A stretch of 64,000 nucleotides of DNA. It comes from Medicago truncatula. Lineage: Eukaryota > Streptophyta > Magnoliopsida > Fabales > Fabaceae. A program made the position numbers and the translations under genes. Location: the NCBI RefSeq assembly GCF_003473485.1, contig NC_053048.1, positions 39,862,755 to 39,926,754 on the forward strand. The letters run 5' to 3'. The notes below the pieces were generated by a model, which searched no databases, was not told the origin of the DNA, and was given only the letters and a program-made list of their open reading frames with translations. Below are positions 1 to 11,300 of this stretch, piece by piece. The first letter of the stretch is position 1. Every line of letters begins with the position of its first letter.

Positions 1-826
1 CTGCCGCTATGCTATTCCTTTTGTTTGTCCTCATGCTCTTATCTTTTTTTGCAATTACTTTGGCATGATCTTTTCAAAATTTCCGACACCAACTTTGAGA
101 AGGAAGAAGAATTCTCTTCTTGTAGCAATTGAGGGTCTTGCTTTCCTCGATCAATGACTTCCAAAGCTCAAAGTCTCTAAACAGAGTTATGACATGAATT
201 CGATCACCCTAAACCCATAAACAAAACAAAGATGCGGAAGTAAATCCAAATGCTTAAATTTATTCTCATATTATTACCGTACGATGTATTAATGTTGTGC
301 CCATGTCAATGCTTCATAACTTATAGCTTTTCAATGTATTTTTCCAAACATCATATATAACTTTTGTTTGTGAGTTTAATATTGTAGAATTGTACAGCTC
401 CGAACATAATCTCTCTTTTTTTTTTTTTTTCTTCCTCCTTTTGTTAACCTAATGTAATCACATAATCATAAAGAAGAATATCATACATAGTTTTTCACAC
501 ATTAATTTATTTATCACTTGAATTTGTGTTTCATTATGAAACATTGCTGATTCCTTGCTAGCTGTCTAGCTAAGGTATCTCTTCATGGTTCTGTATAATT
601 TGGACCCATAAAAAGATAGGTCCAACTTGGACCAGTCAAACAGTGACCATTGATTTATTATATATTTAGTCCAATGGATCAGATTTAAAGATGTGTACCT
701 ATTAATCAAGTTGCAGTGTTACCAAGCCTATGTAAGCTTGCCCACAGTTGATTATTCGTTTTTCAACCTCTGGATTTATGGAATGCACAGCAAGCAACCC
801 CTTCTTCTTTATTCGTTTTTCAATAA
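1..826. other. Intergenic DNA, no gene seen
   Basis: AT-rich DNA with no convincing exon on either strand. A run of 17 T occurs near 415-431. Nothing else was recognised. Confidence 0.5.
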
Positions 827-828
827 GG

Positions 829-1262
829 CTCTGTTTGATAAAAATAACGGATAACTGATAGCTTATAGTGTATAGCTGATGTCTGGTAGCTTATAACTGA
901 TAGCTGATGTCTGGTAGCTGATACTACCTCCGTTCTTTTTTAATTGTCACATTTTGATATTTTACACAAACCAAGACAATCAACAATTGATACTACTTTT
1001 GATGCAATAAGTTATACTTTTACTATAATGACCTTATTCATTTAATATCTCATTTCATATATTTATCTCCACAATAAATAACTAAGGACAATATTGGTAA
1101 AACAAGATTTAATGTTGCATTGAACTTTGAAAGTGACAGTTAAATAGGAACAAAAAATTTCTCCAAAAGTGACACTTAAAAAAGAACGGAGGGAGTAGTT
1201 TATAAGTGATGACTGATAGCTGATAAACTAATTAGAGTGTTTGGTAAAATTAACGGTTCAAC
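829..1262. repeat. Nested repeat rich in TAGCTGAT-type motifs
   Basis: The motif AGCTGAT/TAACTGATAGC recurs on both sides of the Stowaway-like element at 927-1195. GTTTGATAAAAATAACGG at the left and GTTTGGTAAAATTAACGG at the right are near-identical direct copies. This fits an older repeat that was later split by the inner MITE. The outer borders are approximate. Confidence 0.45.
927..1195. mobile_element. Stowaway-like MITE (Tc1/mariner type)
   Basis: The ends are inverted repeats: CCTCCGTTCTTTTTTAATTG at the left and the complement of GAACGGAGGGAG with similar flank at the right. A TA dinucleotide lies just outside each end (925-926 and 1196-1197), the expected 2-bp target duplication. The element is 269 bp, has no coding capacity and sits inside another repeat. 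Confidence 0.75.
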
Positions 1263-2080
1263 TAAATGTAAAATGATATAAAAAGACATTTTAATTGATA
1301 AAAACTTTATAATCAATTAATATTTTTAATATTTAATAAGTAAATTTTTAATTGAATATATTTTTATTTTTTTGAAAGAATTTGAAGATATATTTTATAT
1401 ATTGTTAAATTAATTTTTCAGTAAAGTTTTTTTTTTTTAGTTTATTTCATTTCATTCCTAAAAAAAAAAAATCATTTCATTTCAGTTTTTAATTTTTATG
1501 CGTATAAAAAATAACTCAAGCGCCCCTTATGTCCTTCGAATTCAGCAATATCACTCAAGCCCTTCGTGATCCTGATTGGCGCTCTACTATTCAAAATTTG
1601 TAATTATCAATTACATTATACAATTTCTTTCTTTCTATATTTCTATATTTATATCTAGAAACCATTGAAAGCTTGAATTGATTTTTTTTTCATTAAATCG
1701 TTTAGTAGAAAAAAAAACTGAAGAACAACATTAATTGAAAGATAAAACTGAAGAACAACAAAAAATGCTCACAATTTTTTTTTACAAAGATAAAAAATGT
1801 TAACAATTCTTTTTACAAGAACTAAAATTTTTGACTGCAAATTTACTGAGACTAAAAAGTACGATTTTTTTAACGAATAAAAATGAATTTCAGAATATTT
1901 ATAGAGACCATTTATTAAATTGACCCTTTATTTTATTTTTATAGTGTATGTATTTAATCAACCTTTTATTTTTTCATTCTTTTTTTCCTAAAATAAATGT
2001 ATTCTTTTTTTATTTTAAAAATTAATGTAGAGATTATTAGGTTTCCATGAATACTGTGGACATTGTGGAGGATAACCGGA
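1200..2080. other. Intergenic DNA with a possible copia scrap
   Basis: Very AT-rich. Positions 1521-1600 translate on + to a short stretch containing ITQALRDPDWRS, which resembles the segment ahead of the reverse transcriptase in Ty1/copia polyproteins. It is too short to be sure. No gene is seen. Confidence 0.3.
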
Positions 2081-2086
2081 AGAAAC

Positions 2087-2665
2087 TTATGCTAGGAGGT
2101 TATTTTCAATGGTCCAGCATGAACCCAAACATTGATTGGTGCAAGCTAAACGGAACCTCTCTTCATAAGTTAAGTTGTTTTTTGCCATCTGAAACTTGCC
2201 ACCCTGAGATCTTGTAGGATTCAAATGCAATAGCCTTGAATTTGAGTCAAGATAATGAAGAACATGAACCATAACCAATGAGCAAATAAACATGGGTATT
2301 GGACCAAAAAACCAAAGCAGCAAGTTAAGTGCAAATTAAAGAGCTTGAAGACCGAGTGACCAAAAATCACCACCCCTTATGACTGCTAATTCCACACTAC
2401 TAATAGGAACAAAACTATCTGGTGTGCTTATCAAATAGTTTGCATGAACAAAGCGTCTTGCATATTGAATAAAGCATGAGAAAGCAAGAAGGAAACAGGT
2501 TAATAAACAAATGTACTTGATGGAAACTGCGGTTGCACTCGTGTCACCATAGATTAATTGACTCTGGAAGAAAATATTTGAAGTATTAGCAATCCAAGCT
2601 CCAATTAGAGAACAAAGAGTCAAAGAGACTGAGGCCAAGAATGTTGCCGCTGATGTGTTGAATTG
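2087..2665 (-). pseudogene. DUF599 membrane protein, nonsense-mutated fragment
   Basis: The minus-strand translation matches the plant DUF599 family of multi-pass membrane proteins of unknown biochemical role. Recognisable parts in order are a TSAATFLASVSLTLCSLIGAW helix, the SIKYICLLTCFLLAFSCFIQ helix, VHANYLIS, RGGDFWSLGLQAL and LLLWFFGPIPMFI. A TAA stop at 2336-2338 replaces the aromatic codon expected after LGLQAL, and the same frame continues beyond it (FALNLLLWFF), so this is a single nonsense change and not a frameshift. The N-terminal exon normally encoding the first helix was not found upstream, and the sequence just before FNTSAATF contains stops and no clear splice acceptor. A short, diverged tail follows the HYLDSN motif. 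The family assignment is from memory of family motifs; the break is seen directly. Confidence 0.8.
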
Positions 2666-3120
2666 AATTTCAAATTTATTACATTATTTCAGAAAGCTTC
2701 TCAAAAGGAAAATTGTGAAGGAAAGGAAACTCAATAATACTGTATTTGCAAAGAAAACTGTTGTCATCACAAACATTGCAATCACAATTAAAAAAGATAA
2801 TTTGATCGTCATAATGCATGGGAAGACTACCTGCCCTCATCAGCAGATTTTTTCTTTTTCTCCTCCTTAATATAATTTTGTCCATGTAATCTTTAAACCG
2901 ATCACATAGATGTTAACTACTATCGACAATAAAAAGTTTCACACCCAATTTATCTGCAAGTTCCCTAGCTCCAGGGCTGACTTTGACTGACATCAAAGGC
3001 CAATATGAGACTTGTTTTACCTCTATTCTAGATCTCTATCTTGCAAGTGTCGGGACTTCCACAAAAAAAAAATCTTCATCAACTCTGGATTTTAATTTGA
3101 CAGTATTTTAAGTAGCTGAC

Positions 3121-3190
3121 CTATGTAGAAGATAGTTGGAGCACTGAACCAAATGCCAAGAAGTGAAACAACTCCTAATGTCCATGTAAC
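3121..3190 (-). pseudogene. Isolated exon, possibly reticulon-like
   Basis: A 70-base open segment is bordered by CTGCAG/G and ATAG/GTCAGC on the minus strand. It encodes a hydrophobic stretch containing GVVSLLGIWFSAPTIFYIG. This resembles a hairpin membrane segment of plant reticulon-like proteins (LWxLSxxGSWxxFLTLFYI). A candidate preceding exon ends EFIIGDAK near 3338-3364. No following exon could be joined. It is probably a gene fragment, and the family call is tentative. Confidence 0.3.
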
Positions 3191-3375
3191 CTGCAGATTA
3201 TTTACTTGTCAGGCAAAACCAAATGATACTGTGACAAGATGACTAAGCAAAAAGCATAAGAGGTTGCTGAAAGGCACCAAACAAACAAATATAAGTTATT
3301 AATGGATTTGCAACAAATATAAGTTAATTTGTGCAACCTTGGCATCTCCGATAATGAACTCCATATGTTGATTCC

Positions 3376-3418
3376 CAATCGCAAGAAGAAGAAGGTCTCG
3401 TGGAAAGACGGTACTGTG
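3376..3418 (+). repeat. 43-bp inverted copy of the PP1-inhibitor core motif
   Basis: This is a perfect copy, in opposite orientation, of 3797-3839 inside the PP1 inhibitor gene. It would encode [14 protein letters not shown] on the plus strand, followed shortly by a stop (TGATTTAA). No other part of the gene accompanies it. Confidence 0.9.
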
Positions 3419-3613
3419 ATTTAAACAAATACTCCTCTGATTTAAACTAAACACTCCTCTGATTATGATGTCGTGATTTTATATTTGCAACAAAATTTAA
3501 ACAATTCCTTTTACTAATCAACTTAAGTTGAATGAATTCTAGAAACATTTACACAACAAAATATCAGGCTTGTGTGGTTCAGTAATCACCGCTCTGATCA
3601 ATCAGAACCATAA

Positions 3614-3988
3614 CTAACTGCTTGGGCCAGCTTCATCATGATTCTTGCAACAAAATCCATTGTCACTATGATCATGGGGATGTTTGTCAGAGTCGTGTGG
3701 TACATCATCTTCATCGCTATCATCTTCATCAAAGGGCTTTTCTTTATGAAAGATACAACACTTCTTGGAACTCTTTTTCTGCATGAACTCATTGTCCACA
3801 GTACCGTCTTTCCACGAGACCTTCTTCTTCTTGCGATTGAGCAGGAGAAAAAGGACTTCAGGTTGCTGTTGTTCCTGCCGAGATGAAGAGGATGATGGAA
3901 CTGAGCTTTCAATTGTTATGGTGGTGGCGCCAGTAACAGAAGGGGAAGACAACGCTACTGGCCGGTTGGTGCTCCTGCGTCTGTCCAT
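3614..3988 (-). CDS. Protein phosphatase 1 inhibitor-3 (PPP1R11/YPI1-type)
   Basis: A single open exon of 124 residues. The centre carries [20 protein letters not shown] followed by [20 protein letters not shown], the signature of the inhibitor-3 family. The KVSW tetrapeptide is the RVxF-type docking site for the PP1 catalytic subunit, and the Cys-Cys pair with downstream His and Cys residues is typical of the family. The N-terminus is Ser/Thr/Gln rich and the C-terminus is a His/Asp-rich tail ending GPSS, both low-complexity. The protein is expected to bind and restrain PP1, mostly in the nucleus. The start chosen is the first ATG (MDRRRSTN) at 3988. A TATATAAG sequence lies about 30 bases upstream, and an AG at about 4008 could instead be the acceptor of a 5' UTR intron reaching the exon-like segment at 6139-6290. 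The length is typical for plant members and there are no internal breaks. Confidence 0.88.
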   Translation of the reverse strand: MDRRRSTNRPVALSSPSVTGATTITIESSVPSSSSSRQEQQQPEVLFLLLNRKKKKVSWKDGTVDNEFMQKKSSKKCCIFHKEKPFDEDDSDEDDVPHDSDKHPHDHSDNGFCCKNHDEAGPSS

Positions 3989-4089
3989 GATTGGCAAAAA
4001 AGGGACTGAATTCTTATATAGTCCAAGATACCGGAGAGATGAGCGTTTTTTAGATCTTAACTGAAAAAATAAAAAATAATGTAAGTTCT

Positions 4090-4315
4090 TAATAAATAAA
4101 CATAGAAAAACTATAAGAAAAGAACTGTAAAAACTCTTAAGAGAAACTATAAGCAGAGAAAAAACCTAGAAAAACTATACGAGAAATTATTTTGAAAGAC
4201 TTAGAGATTAATGAGTTGAATCGGAATATGGTTTATGATAGAACACCATAGCGTAATTTGATCCATGTAGCCGACCCCACTTAGTAGGATAAGGCTTGGC
4301 TGATGTTGTTGTTAG
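4090..4315 (+). mobile_element. LINE 3' end (RT C-terminus plus GTT tail)
   Basis: The plus-strand translation gives RKTIRENYFER-like and LEINELNRNMVYD-like residues, followed by NLIHVADPT, a stop, and ACTTAGTAGGATAAGGCTTGG with a short GTT repeat. This is the common 3' end of plant L1-type retroposons. It is 5'-truncated, as usual, and lies just upstream of the PP1 inhibitor start. The sister copy is at 40120-40545. Confidence 0.65.
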
Positions 4316-4319
4316 TATT

Positions 4320-5413
4320 TATAAACAACACTTGGTTTGACAAACTTGTACAAAGATCATGTATGATCGATTTTGCATTCGTAATCTGTCAACAAAACTA
4401 CATTCGTAATCATAATAATAATGAAGAGAAACATCATGAGTGGATGGAAAGCAGAAAATGCAAAAACAGTTTCAGAATATGAACAGGAAATCAGGACATT
4501 AATAACATGCAAAACAAATTACAATAGTATAAGAACCTTAAAAACATAATACTAGAATCTTACTGAACGTGCACATACAAACAACTCTTTAATGAAAACA
4601 AAACAGGAAGGCATAACATCACTATTCAGATCTACTAACCACTATTATCAACCCAGTCAGATCACAAAAGTGAACGCAAAAATAATAACAGACACGAGTT
4701 TATATCCGGCCAAGGGAACTCTACATGCATACACAACCTTTCTCTGTCAATACTTCTTGAAAGTCATCAAGGGAAATGGCCAAGTATCTATCCGACAGAC
4801 CATACCCACTACTTCTTAATTTAATGGGAAGGGTAATCATCCATAACATACCAAAAAGAATGAGACCAGAAGCCACTCTCTACCACATATTTGTGCATCA
4901 TTCATCAAATACAACTTGAACAAGAATCTATATTTCCCACTCCAATCAAGTTCAGTTGAAAAGGAAGCATCTTACACTAAATACCTGTGAGCTTACAAAT
5001 CAAATGCCCAAGAATAGAACTATGAACTGCCCAAATAAAATCATAAAAAAGCATGTAACTTGCAGTATTGGTATTTAGCTAATGCTTATAAGAGGCAAGT
5101 AAAGAATGTTGTCATTACCATTGTTTGTTGCTACTAATATATAATCAGTTATCTCACAGAGGCTCATCATATAAGCTGCACAACAAAATAAATTTGTGGT
5201 TTGAACTTGGTCACCAGAAGGCCAATAACCTAAAACTAAAAAGTTCCGATACATTTGACCCAAAAGAATACAAGTTCAGTCTACCTATCACAAGCTTGTT
5301 AGATCCAAATTCACATCTCAGTCAAATGCATGATGAATCTTCTACAAAAATCCAAAGCACACTCAACTAGAAAATAAATTATTATTGAGCCTAAAAAAAC
5401 AATGTCCAGTAAT
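4320..5413. other. Non-coding stretch
   Basis: AT-rich sequence with scattered small open frames and no recognised domain. It may be the intron of the 5' UTR of the PP1 inhibitor gene (see 6139-6290), but no transcript evidence is available in the sequence. Confidence 0.35.
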
Positions 5414-5775
5414 GAAGGCGAATTAAGTTATCAAAAACAGAGCCTGAACAATTCAGGAAAGAAGCGTTCTAATTTCTTTGGAACATAATGCTGAGAAGAT
5501 GAACAAATTCCTGAAGGCCCAAAACAATCAACATAACCAAATTAAGCCAATAAAAAGAAACAAAACAAGCAAGCTAGCATTAAAAAAAGGATAACAGCAA
5601 CATCGCAAACGCACCGTCGAATCAGTTATCAAAAATAGAGCCTGATCAAATCAGGAAAGTAGCCTTCTACTTTCTTTGGGTTCATATTGCTAAGCAAATG
5701 AACAAAATCCTAAATACTGAAAGACCCAAAATGATTAACATAACCAAAATAAGCCAATAAAAAGTCAATAAAAAG
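5414..5775. repeat. Diverged tandem duplication, about 206-bp period
   Basis: Two copies, about 5414-5562 and 5620-5775, share AGTTATCAAAAA(C/T)AGAGCCTGA, TCAGGAAAG, TTCTTTGG, GCTGAG/GCTAAGCA and CATAACCAAA(A)TAAGCCAATAAAAAG. The copies have diverged by base changes and small gaps. No coding function is seen. Confidence 0.7.
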
Positions 5776-6138
5776 GGAACCCATATCTAAACCTAATTTA
5801 CATCTTCTCCTAACAAATTTCATCAATTTAGTAAATCCACACTTAAAACGTGAACAAAAAGCATATCGAAACCTAGAACAGCAACAAAGCTCTCGTTTTT
5901 TGCACAATCCACACATTACCCACAGAAACCCTAAATCAAAAATCAATTAACAAACACCATTTCCCATACTCATATTTCTTCAACAAATATGAATAAAATA
6001 CCCACAAACAAAAACGATGCATCTACATGAATCAAACAAAAGAAACTCTATAAAAAAATTGGATCAATTTTTTGGCAATTGAAAAACTAATCTCGAAAAA
6101 TTGAATGATGAAAAGAGGTATGAGGAAGGGGAAAACCT

Positions 6139-6290
6139 TCAATTGTAGAGGAGGAAGAGATTCAGGCGTAGCGTTGCGGAAAAACAATGAGAAGATCGAA
6201 ACGACGGCGTTTTCAGGTTGATGATCAACGGCGAGAGAAATGGAGAAGAAATGCACTTTGCTTTGAGAAATGCGATTTTTTGTGAAGAGG
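6139..6290 (-). other. Possible 5' UTR exon on the minus strand
   Basis: A less AT-rich stretch contains CTGAAAACGCCGTCGTTTCG on the minus strand and ends CTACAATTGAAG followed by GTTTTCC, a possible splice donor. This composition is typical of plant 5' leader exons. It could be the leader of the PP1 inhibitor gene, with an intron of about 2.1 kb. This is inference only. Confidence 0.35.
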
Positions 6291-6894
6291 GAAGGAAGAG
6301 AATCGAGTTCCTTTTCAAGAATAAATTATTTTCCCTAAAAAAAAAAAAAAAAATATTTTCATTGAAAAATAATTTATGTCTGGATAGTTGATCAGACAAT
6401 GTTCCGTAATTTGAACATCTCTCTTTTGGAGCAAATTTTTAAAAAAATACGTAATTCAACCAAAAAATCAAGTACCAGTAAAATCTTATGAGCATTAAAC
6501 AATTTGAAGTATCAACCAAAAACCCAGAAACATAGATATAACATCAAAACCACAAAGGAAACCAATAAACATCCTAAAAACTGATACAACAAAGACAAAC
6601 CACAGGCTCAAAACAAAAACATGCAACAACAAACATAACACAAAAATCAGAAACCGAAATCAACCAAACACAAACCAAAATATCAAAATCAAACCCTAAA
6701 AATAAAAAGAACAACCTCCTGAAAACATGCAACCTCAATTAACCAAAAAGGGAATGAAGAAAACAACAATCCTCACAATTGATCAAAAAATTAATCAATC
6801 AAACAGGCCAATAGAAGAAGCAGAGGAAAAAAAAACAAAAACAAACACCACAAAAGAGCAAAATATACCAACAATCTAAACATGCAAGCAGATG

Positions 6895-7003
6895 AAAGAT
6901 AAAAAACCAACCTTTGATGAGAAAACGCGACCCCTTGCTCTTCACCTCCGACGACACTAAGCACGCAGAAAAAGAAACGGAAGAGGCTACTCACCATAAA
7001 TCA
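6895..7003 (-). other. Possible leader exon on the minus strand
   Basis: An ATG-containing segment on the minus strand ends CATCAAAG followed by GTTGG, a donor-like site, and lies about 190 bases before the ING gene's transcribed region in divergent orientation. It could be a leader exon of a minus-strand transcript. No protein family was recognised. Confidence 0.25.
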
Positions 7004-7292
7004 ACACATATATTATGTGTGAAAAGCAGAAATTACTAATTTACGAAAATGCCCCCTTCCATAAGGGCAAAATGGTCAACAAAAGGGACAAAGATTGTCC
7101 TATATAGTTAAGTAAAGTAAATAAATAAATAAAGTAGAAGACAAAACAAACGTAAATATTCCAGGCTCAAACGACAGCGTTTTGATCCACCTTCGCTTCC
7201 TCGTATCTGAACCAGCAAGAACACTTCTAGGGTTAGCAAATCCCAATCGCAAACCCTAATATTTCTTCTACTGCGATAATCATTCAATCAAA

Positions 7293-9464
7293 ATGGCAAT
7301 TGCACGCACTGGAGTCTACGTCGATGACTATTTGGAGTGTAAGCTCCTTTTATTTTCAATTCTCTCCATTTAACCCTAATCCTAATTTCCCCCCCAATTT
7401 TTCAACGAATTTTTCAATTTTGTGCAATTTTTCTATTCAACAGATGCCAATACATTGCCCGCTGAGCTTCAGAGACTTCTCAACACCGTTCGTGAACTCG
7501 ATGAACGATCCCAATGTAAATTCCTACTAAAAAATTCCCTTTTTTTAACCCTAAATTTTTTTTACCCTTTGTTGATATAAAATTACTCATTTTTACATCA
7601 TTGCGTCTAAAAATAGATTTTTTTTAATCATAATTTTTTTGTTGCTGTGTGATTGAAGCTATGATAAACCAGACAAGGCAGCAGACAAAGTACTGTATGG
7701 GGTTCTCTTCTCATGGCTCTAAGAAGGGTAATCATAATTATAATAACAATTATATGAATGAGGATGACGATGCTTCCATTGAGAAAATGCGAAAAGAAAT
7801 TGAGGCGAATCAGGATAGCGCATTAAGTTTATGTACTGAGAAGGTTTTGTTGGCACGACAAGCATATGAACTGGTTAGTTTTTTTTTTAGCTTTTATGGC
7901 TTGGACAAGATGGTTTTATATATAGCATTTATAAGGCTAGTATGTGTGAATTATTGTTGCAACAAGTGGCAAAGGGCTTTACATTTCTGAACTCAATAAT
8001 ATCTATACGTGATATCTAAGGAGTAATGGATGGCCTTAATGGTAATGTGATTAAGTTGTCATTAAAATAAGCACTGTGCATATCATGTAGATTAAAATAC
8101 GTGCTATCATATAATATCACTATACAATTCTGCTCTAGGAGCACCATCATTCTTCTTGTTTAAGTTGTATGTCAATTTACGTTATATGACTGAAGACAGT
8201 TACATTATTTGTCTGATCATGCACACATAATGTAGAAAAATTTGCTTTAAGTTGTTTGAGAGGTACCCTTTACTAGATAATTGCAGCTTCTATCTTGGGA
8301 GTCATGTGAATTTTTTCCATACTGCTTCTGGTTATGTATACAAGTAAATGCTGTACTGCTTAAGTTTCAAATTTTATTCTTGTATTTGCTTCATTCAGAT
8401 AGACAGCCATGTAAAACGACTTGATGAGGATTTAACCTACTTCGCTGAAGATCTAAAGCAAGGTAAAATGACCATTTTGATTTGCATTCTGATTTACTTT
8501 ATCATGTATGCACAAATTTTATTTTCATGATCAACCTATACAATTAGTATGATCTGGCAATCTGCTATTCTTACTGCTTTATTCATTTTGTTCAAATTTA
8601 TAAATGAGTATGTTCAATATTTTGGAAGTGCATAATTTGGTTTGACCTGTCTAAAGAAACATGTAATCTAATAACGCATTAGAGAGAAAGAGCAAAAGCA
8701 AAAAGGAATGTTGTTTTGGAATTTAGGGGTATGTTTTTTCGTACCCCTGAAATTCCCCTTTTCCTACTTTGTCAATGAAATTGTTTTTTTGGTACTTTAT
8801 CAATTTATACCTTTCTTATTTTCTTTTTCTTTCACATTTTATTTTATCAGAGGGGAAAATATCACAAGACGAGCCAGCAATTCTTCCCCCACTGCCTATT
8901 GTCCCTAAACCTGAAAAGCGCAGGCACGCATATGGTACACCTCAATCGAAGAGACTTGATTACAGGGAGAGAGACTGGGATAGAGACTTTGAGCTAATGC
9001 CTCCACCAGGAAGCCATAAGAAGGACTATATGATCCCTATGGATATTGATCAACCCATTGATCCAAATGAACCTACATACTGTGTTTGTCATCAGGTTAT
9101 GATATACACGTTGTTAATAATGTCTTATAGTTTCAAGTCTCCTTGTGGACAATTGTGTCATATTATCTTTTGTTTTTGCTTAAACTGAGTTAGTTTACTG
9201 AAATTTCAGGTATCTTTTGGAGATATGATTGCTTGTGACAACGAAAATGTGAGTTCTCTGACTTTGCTCTCTTGTGCTGGTTCTGTTTCATAACTTTTTT
9301 GTTCCCTCTCCTTTTGTTATTTTGACTGAGTTTTATTATGTTATTCTTGACAGTGCCGAGGAGGTGAATGGTTCCACTATTCATGTGTTGGCCTAACACA
9401 AGAGACAAGGTTCAAGGGAAAGTGGTATTGCCCAACGTGCAGATTACTACCACAATGTCAATGA
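7293..9464 (+). CDS. ING2: ING-family PHD-finger protein
   Basis: Seven exons join in frame: 7293-7338, 7444-7515, 7659-7873, 8399-8462, 8851-9095, 9210-9248 and 9354-9464, giving 263 residues, the usual length for plant ING2. The protein begins [16 protein letters not shown]. An N-terminal ING helical domain (about residues 1-115) includes [25 protein letters not shown] and [21 protein letters not shown] basic, proline-rich linker follows. The C-terminal PHD finger (about 209-259) has the full Cys4-His-Cys3 set: [31 protein letters not shown]. Family knowledge: plant ING PHD fingers read H3K4me2/3 and ING proteins recruit histone acetyltransferase or deacetylase complexes in the nucleus. Introns interrupt the PHD finger twice, one directly after CHQ. 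A stop (TGA) follows LLPQCQ. No defects are seen. Confidence 0.95.
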
Positions 9465-10235
9465 TAAATCTTTGCTCCAGTTGAACCAAGTTCATAAGTA
9501 GTCATTGTTGTTTGAATAGATTTTTCACTTTTTAGTGAATGCATAATTTTGGGGTTGTGTTATGATTAATTAATGGGGTAAAAGTTTGATGCAAATCCTC
9601 TTATGTAACTCTTTCCCTTGAATACACGTGGGATTTGAATGATTTGTCGTCTATTTTGCTTGACTATTTGTGTGCCGGTTCACAGTCACGCCGTGCGGTG
9701 ATAGTGATGACATCTAATTTTGTCACAAGCAAATGTATATTTTTAAAGTAAAATATTAACAAAAAAAAAAAAAAAAAACTAGGATTGGTCTGGTGTGAGG
9801 GATTTGAGTAGTATATGCATGAGGTTTTAGATTCAAAGCACATCGCCTCCATTGTACATAAACAAAAGAGTATAATAGTAACAAAAAATGATAATGTTTG
9901 AGGTATGCGTTTGAATTTTATCTAAAATTATTTTATTATTTATTATAAAAAATGATAATAATGGCTTGTAATCCCTCATTGTTACCAAAAACAAAATGAT
10001 AATGATAATCAAAATGAAAATAAATAAATGCGATTTTGGACTAGTTAAGAAGTTCTTTTACAAGTAAATAAAATGAATGATTCTGGATAAGGTGTTTTTA
10101 GAATTTTTTTTGTTGTTGTATTACTTAATTTAGAATACATGGGTTTTGAGGTTGTTTTTTTCAATTTCAACTATAACCTTAAAAAATAAACCTTAAAACA
10201 AATTAGTTTGATGATATATTGTTAGTGTCATTGAA
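9465..10235. other. 3' UTR of the ING gene, then intergenic DNA
   Basis: The sequence after the stop is the likely 3' UTR. The remainder is AT-rich with an 18-A run at about 9761-9778 and no gene. Confidence 0.45.
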
Positions 10236-10320
10236 AGAAAAAAATTTAGCTTTTTTTTTTTTGAAGGGAGAAATAAATTTAGCTTTTTTTTTTTTGAGAG
10301 AGAAATAAATTTAGCTTGTC
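10236..10320. repeat. Short tandem repeat
   Basis: AAATTTAGC plus a run of T plus GA(A/G)-rich GAGAAATA is present twice in tandem with a third AAATTTAGC, at a period of about 36 bp. Confidence 0.7.
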
Positions 10321-10824
10321 AAAATATGAAAATGCAAAATATATATACCTATGATTTTAATCAAAATAAAATTTTATGAAAACATTGGTCATAATTGATA
10401 CGTATTAACGCAAGAAAAAGAGCGGACATGTAATGTCTGTCCGTACGATAGCTAGTAATAATACGAATGATTTTATAAAAATAAAAAAAAAAATGTGATT
10501 GTTTTTTGTTTCCTAAAATATCAACCCTAAATATAGGAAAGGGAGTGAAAAAGAAAACAGGTTCCCTTTATTAAAAAAGAAAAAAGAAAATAGGTTCCCA
10601 AATGGTATAACAGTGTCTCAAAATTGGTACGCTCTACAATCTATCACCTCATAATAAAAGTTCCTTGGCAATTTTGTTTTCTTCGTATGAACAAATATAC
10701 TCTTCTAACAACTGTTACTGTCAGAAAGGAGTTTTTGTTTTTTAGTTCAAAAAATAAGAATAATAACAACAAATAGCAAAAGAGGAAAACGTTTTATCAC
10801 ACACCAGACCTGTGCTCCTGCTTT

Positions 10825-10905
10825 AATGCGGCCCGACAAATGGACGGTGGGATTGAACCCCTCGGATTAGTATGTCCTTGGGCCGGATACCGAATTCAGA
10901 GTGTT
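10825..10905 (+). mobile_element. SINE-like fragment, plus orientation
   Basis: The stretch GGCCCGACAAATGGACGGTG through GGGCCGGATACCGAATT corresponds to the 3' part of the SINE copies at 29487-29699 and 38913-39096, in opposite orientation. It is truncated, without a clear tail. Confidence 0.45.
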
Positions 10906-11300
10906 ATCCTTCCTTTTATGAAAGCTTAGGCATCATTCATCATACATCATGCATTGCTACCCCTCAGCAAAATCCAGCTAGTGTACCTGTCATTTGATCA
11001 TGATTTTTCTCATACCATGCTTTCTGAAAACAATATATCTTCTCCCGTGTCTTCTCAAACTCGAAGTGATCTTTCTGATAATAATAATAATTTGATTTCG
11101 CAAGTCACAAATCATGATAACATTTACAAATGTCAGAGAAGTCTGATATCAAAGTATAAATTAATAGCAACATTGGCAAGTCATTGCCTAAACCAAATTT
11201 TCAATCAGGTAAGTCCATTTTATATCCCTTATCTTCTTTTATGTCCTATCACTTTTTGTCTTCTTCTCACAAACACTTTGTCTTTGCTATTTCACACTAG

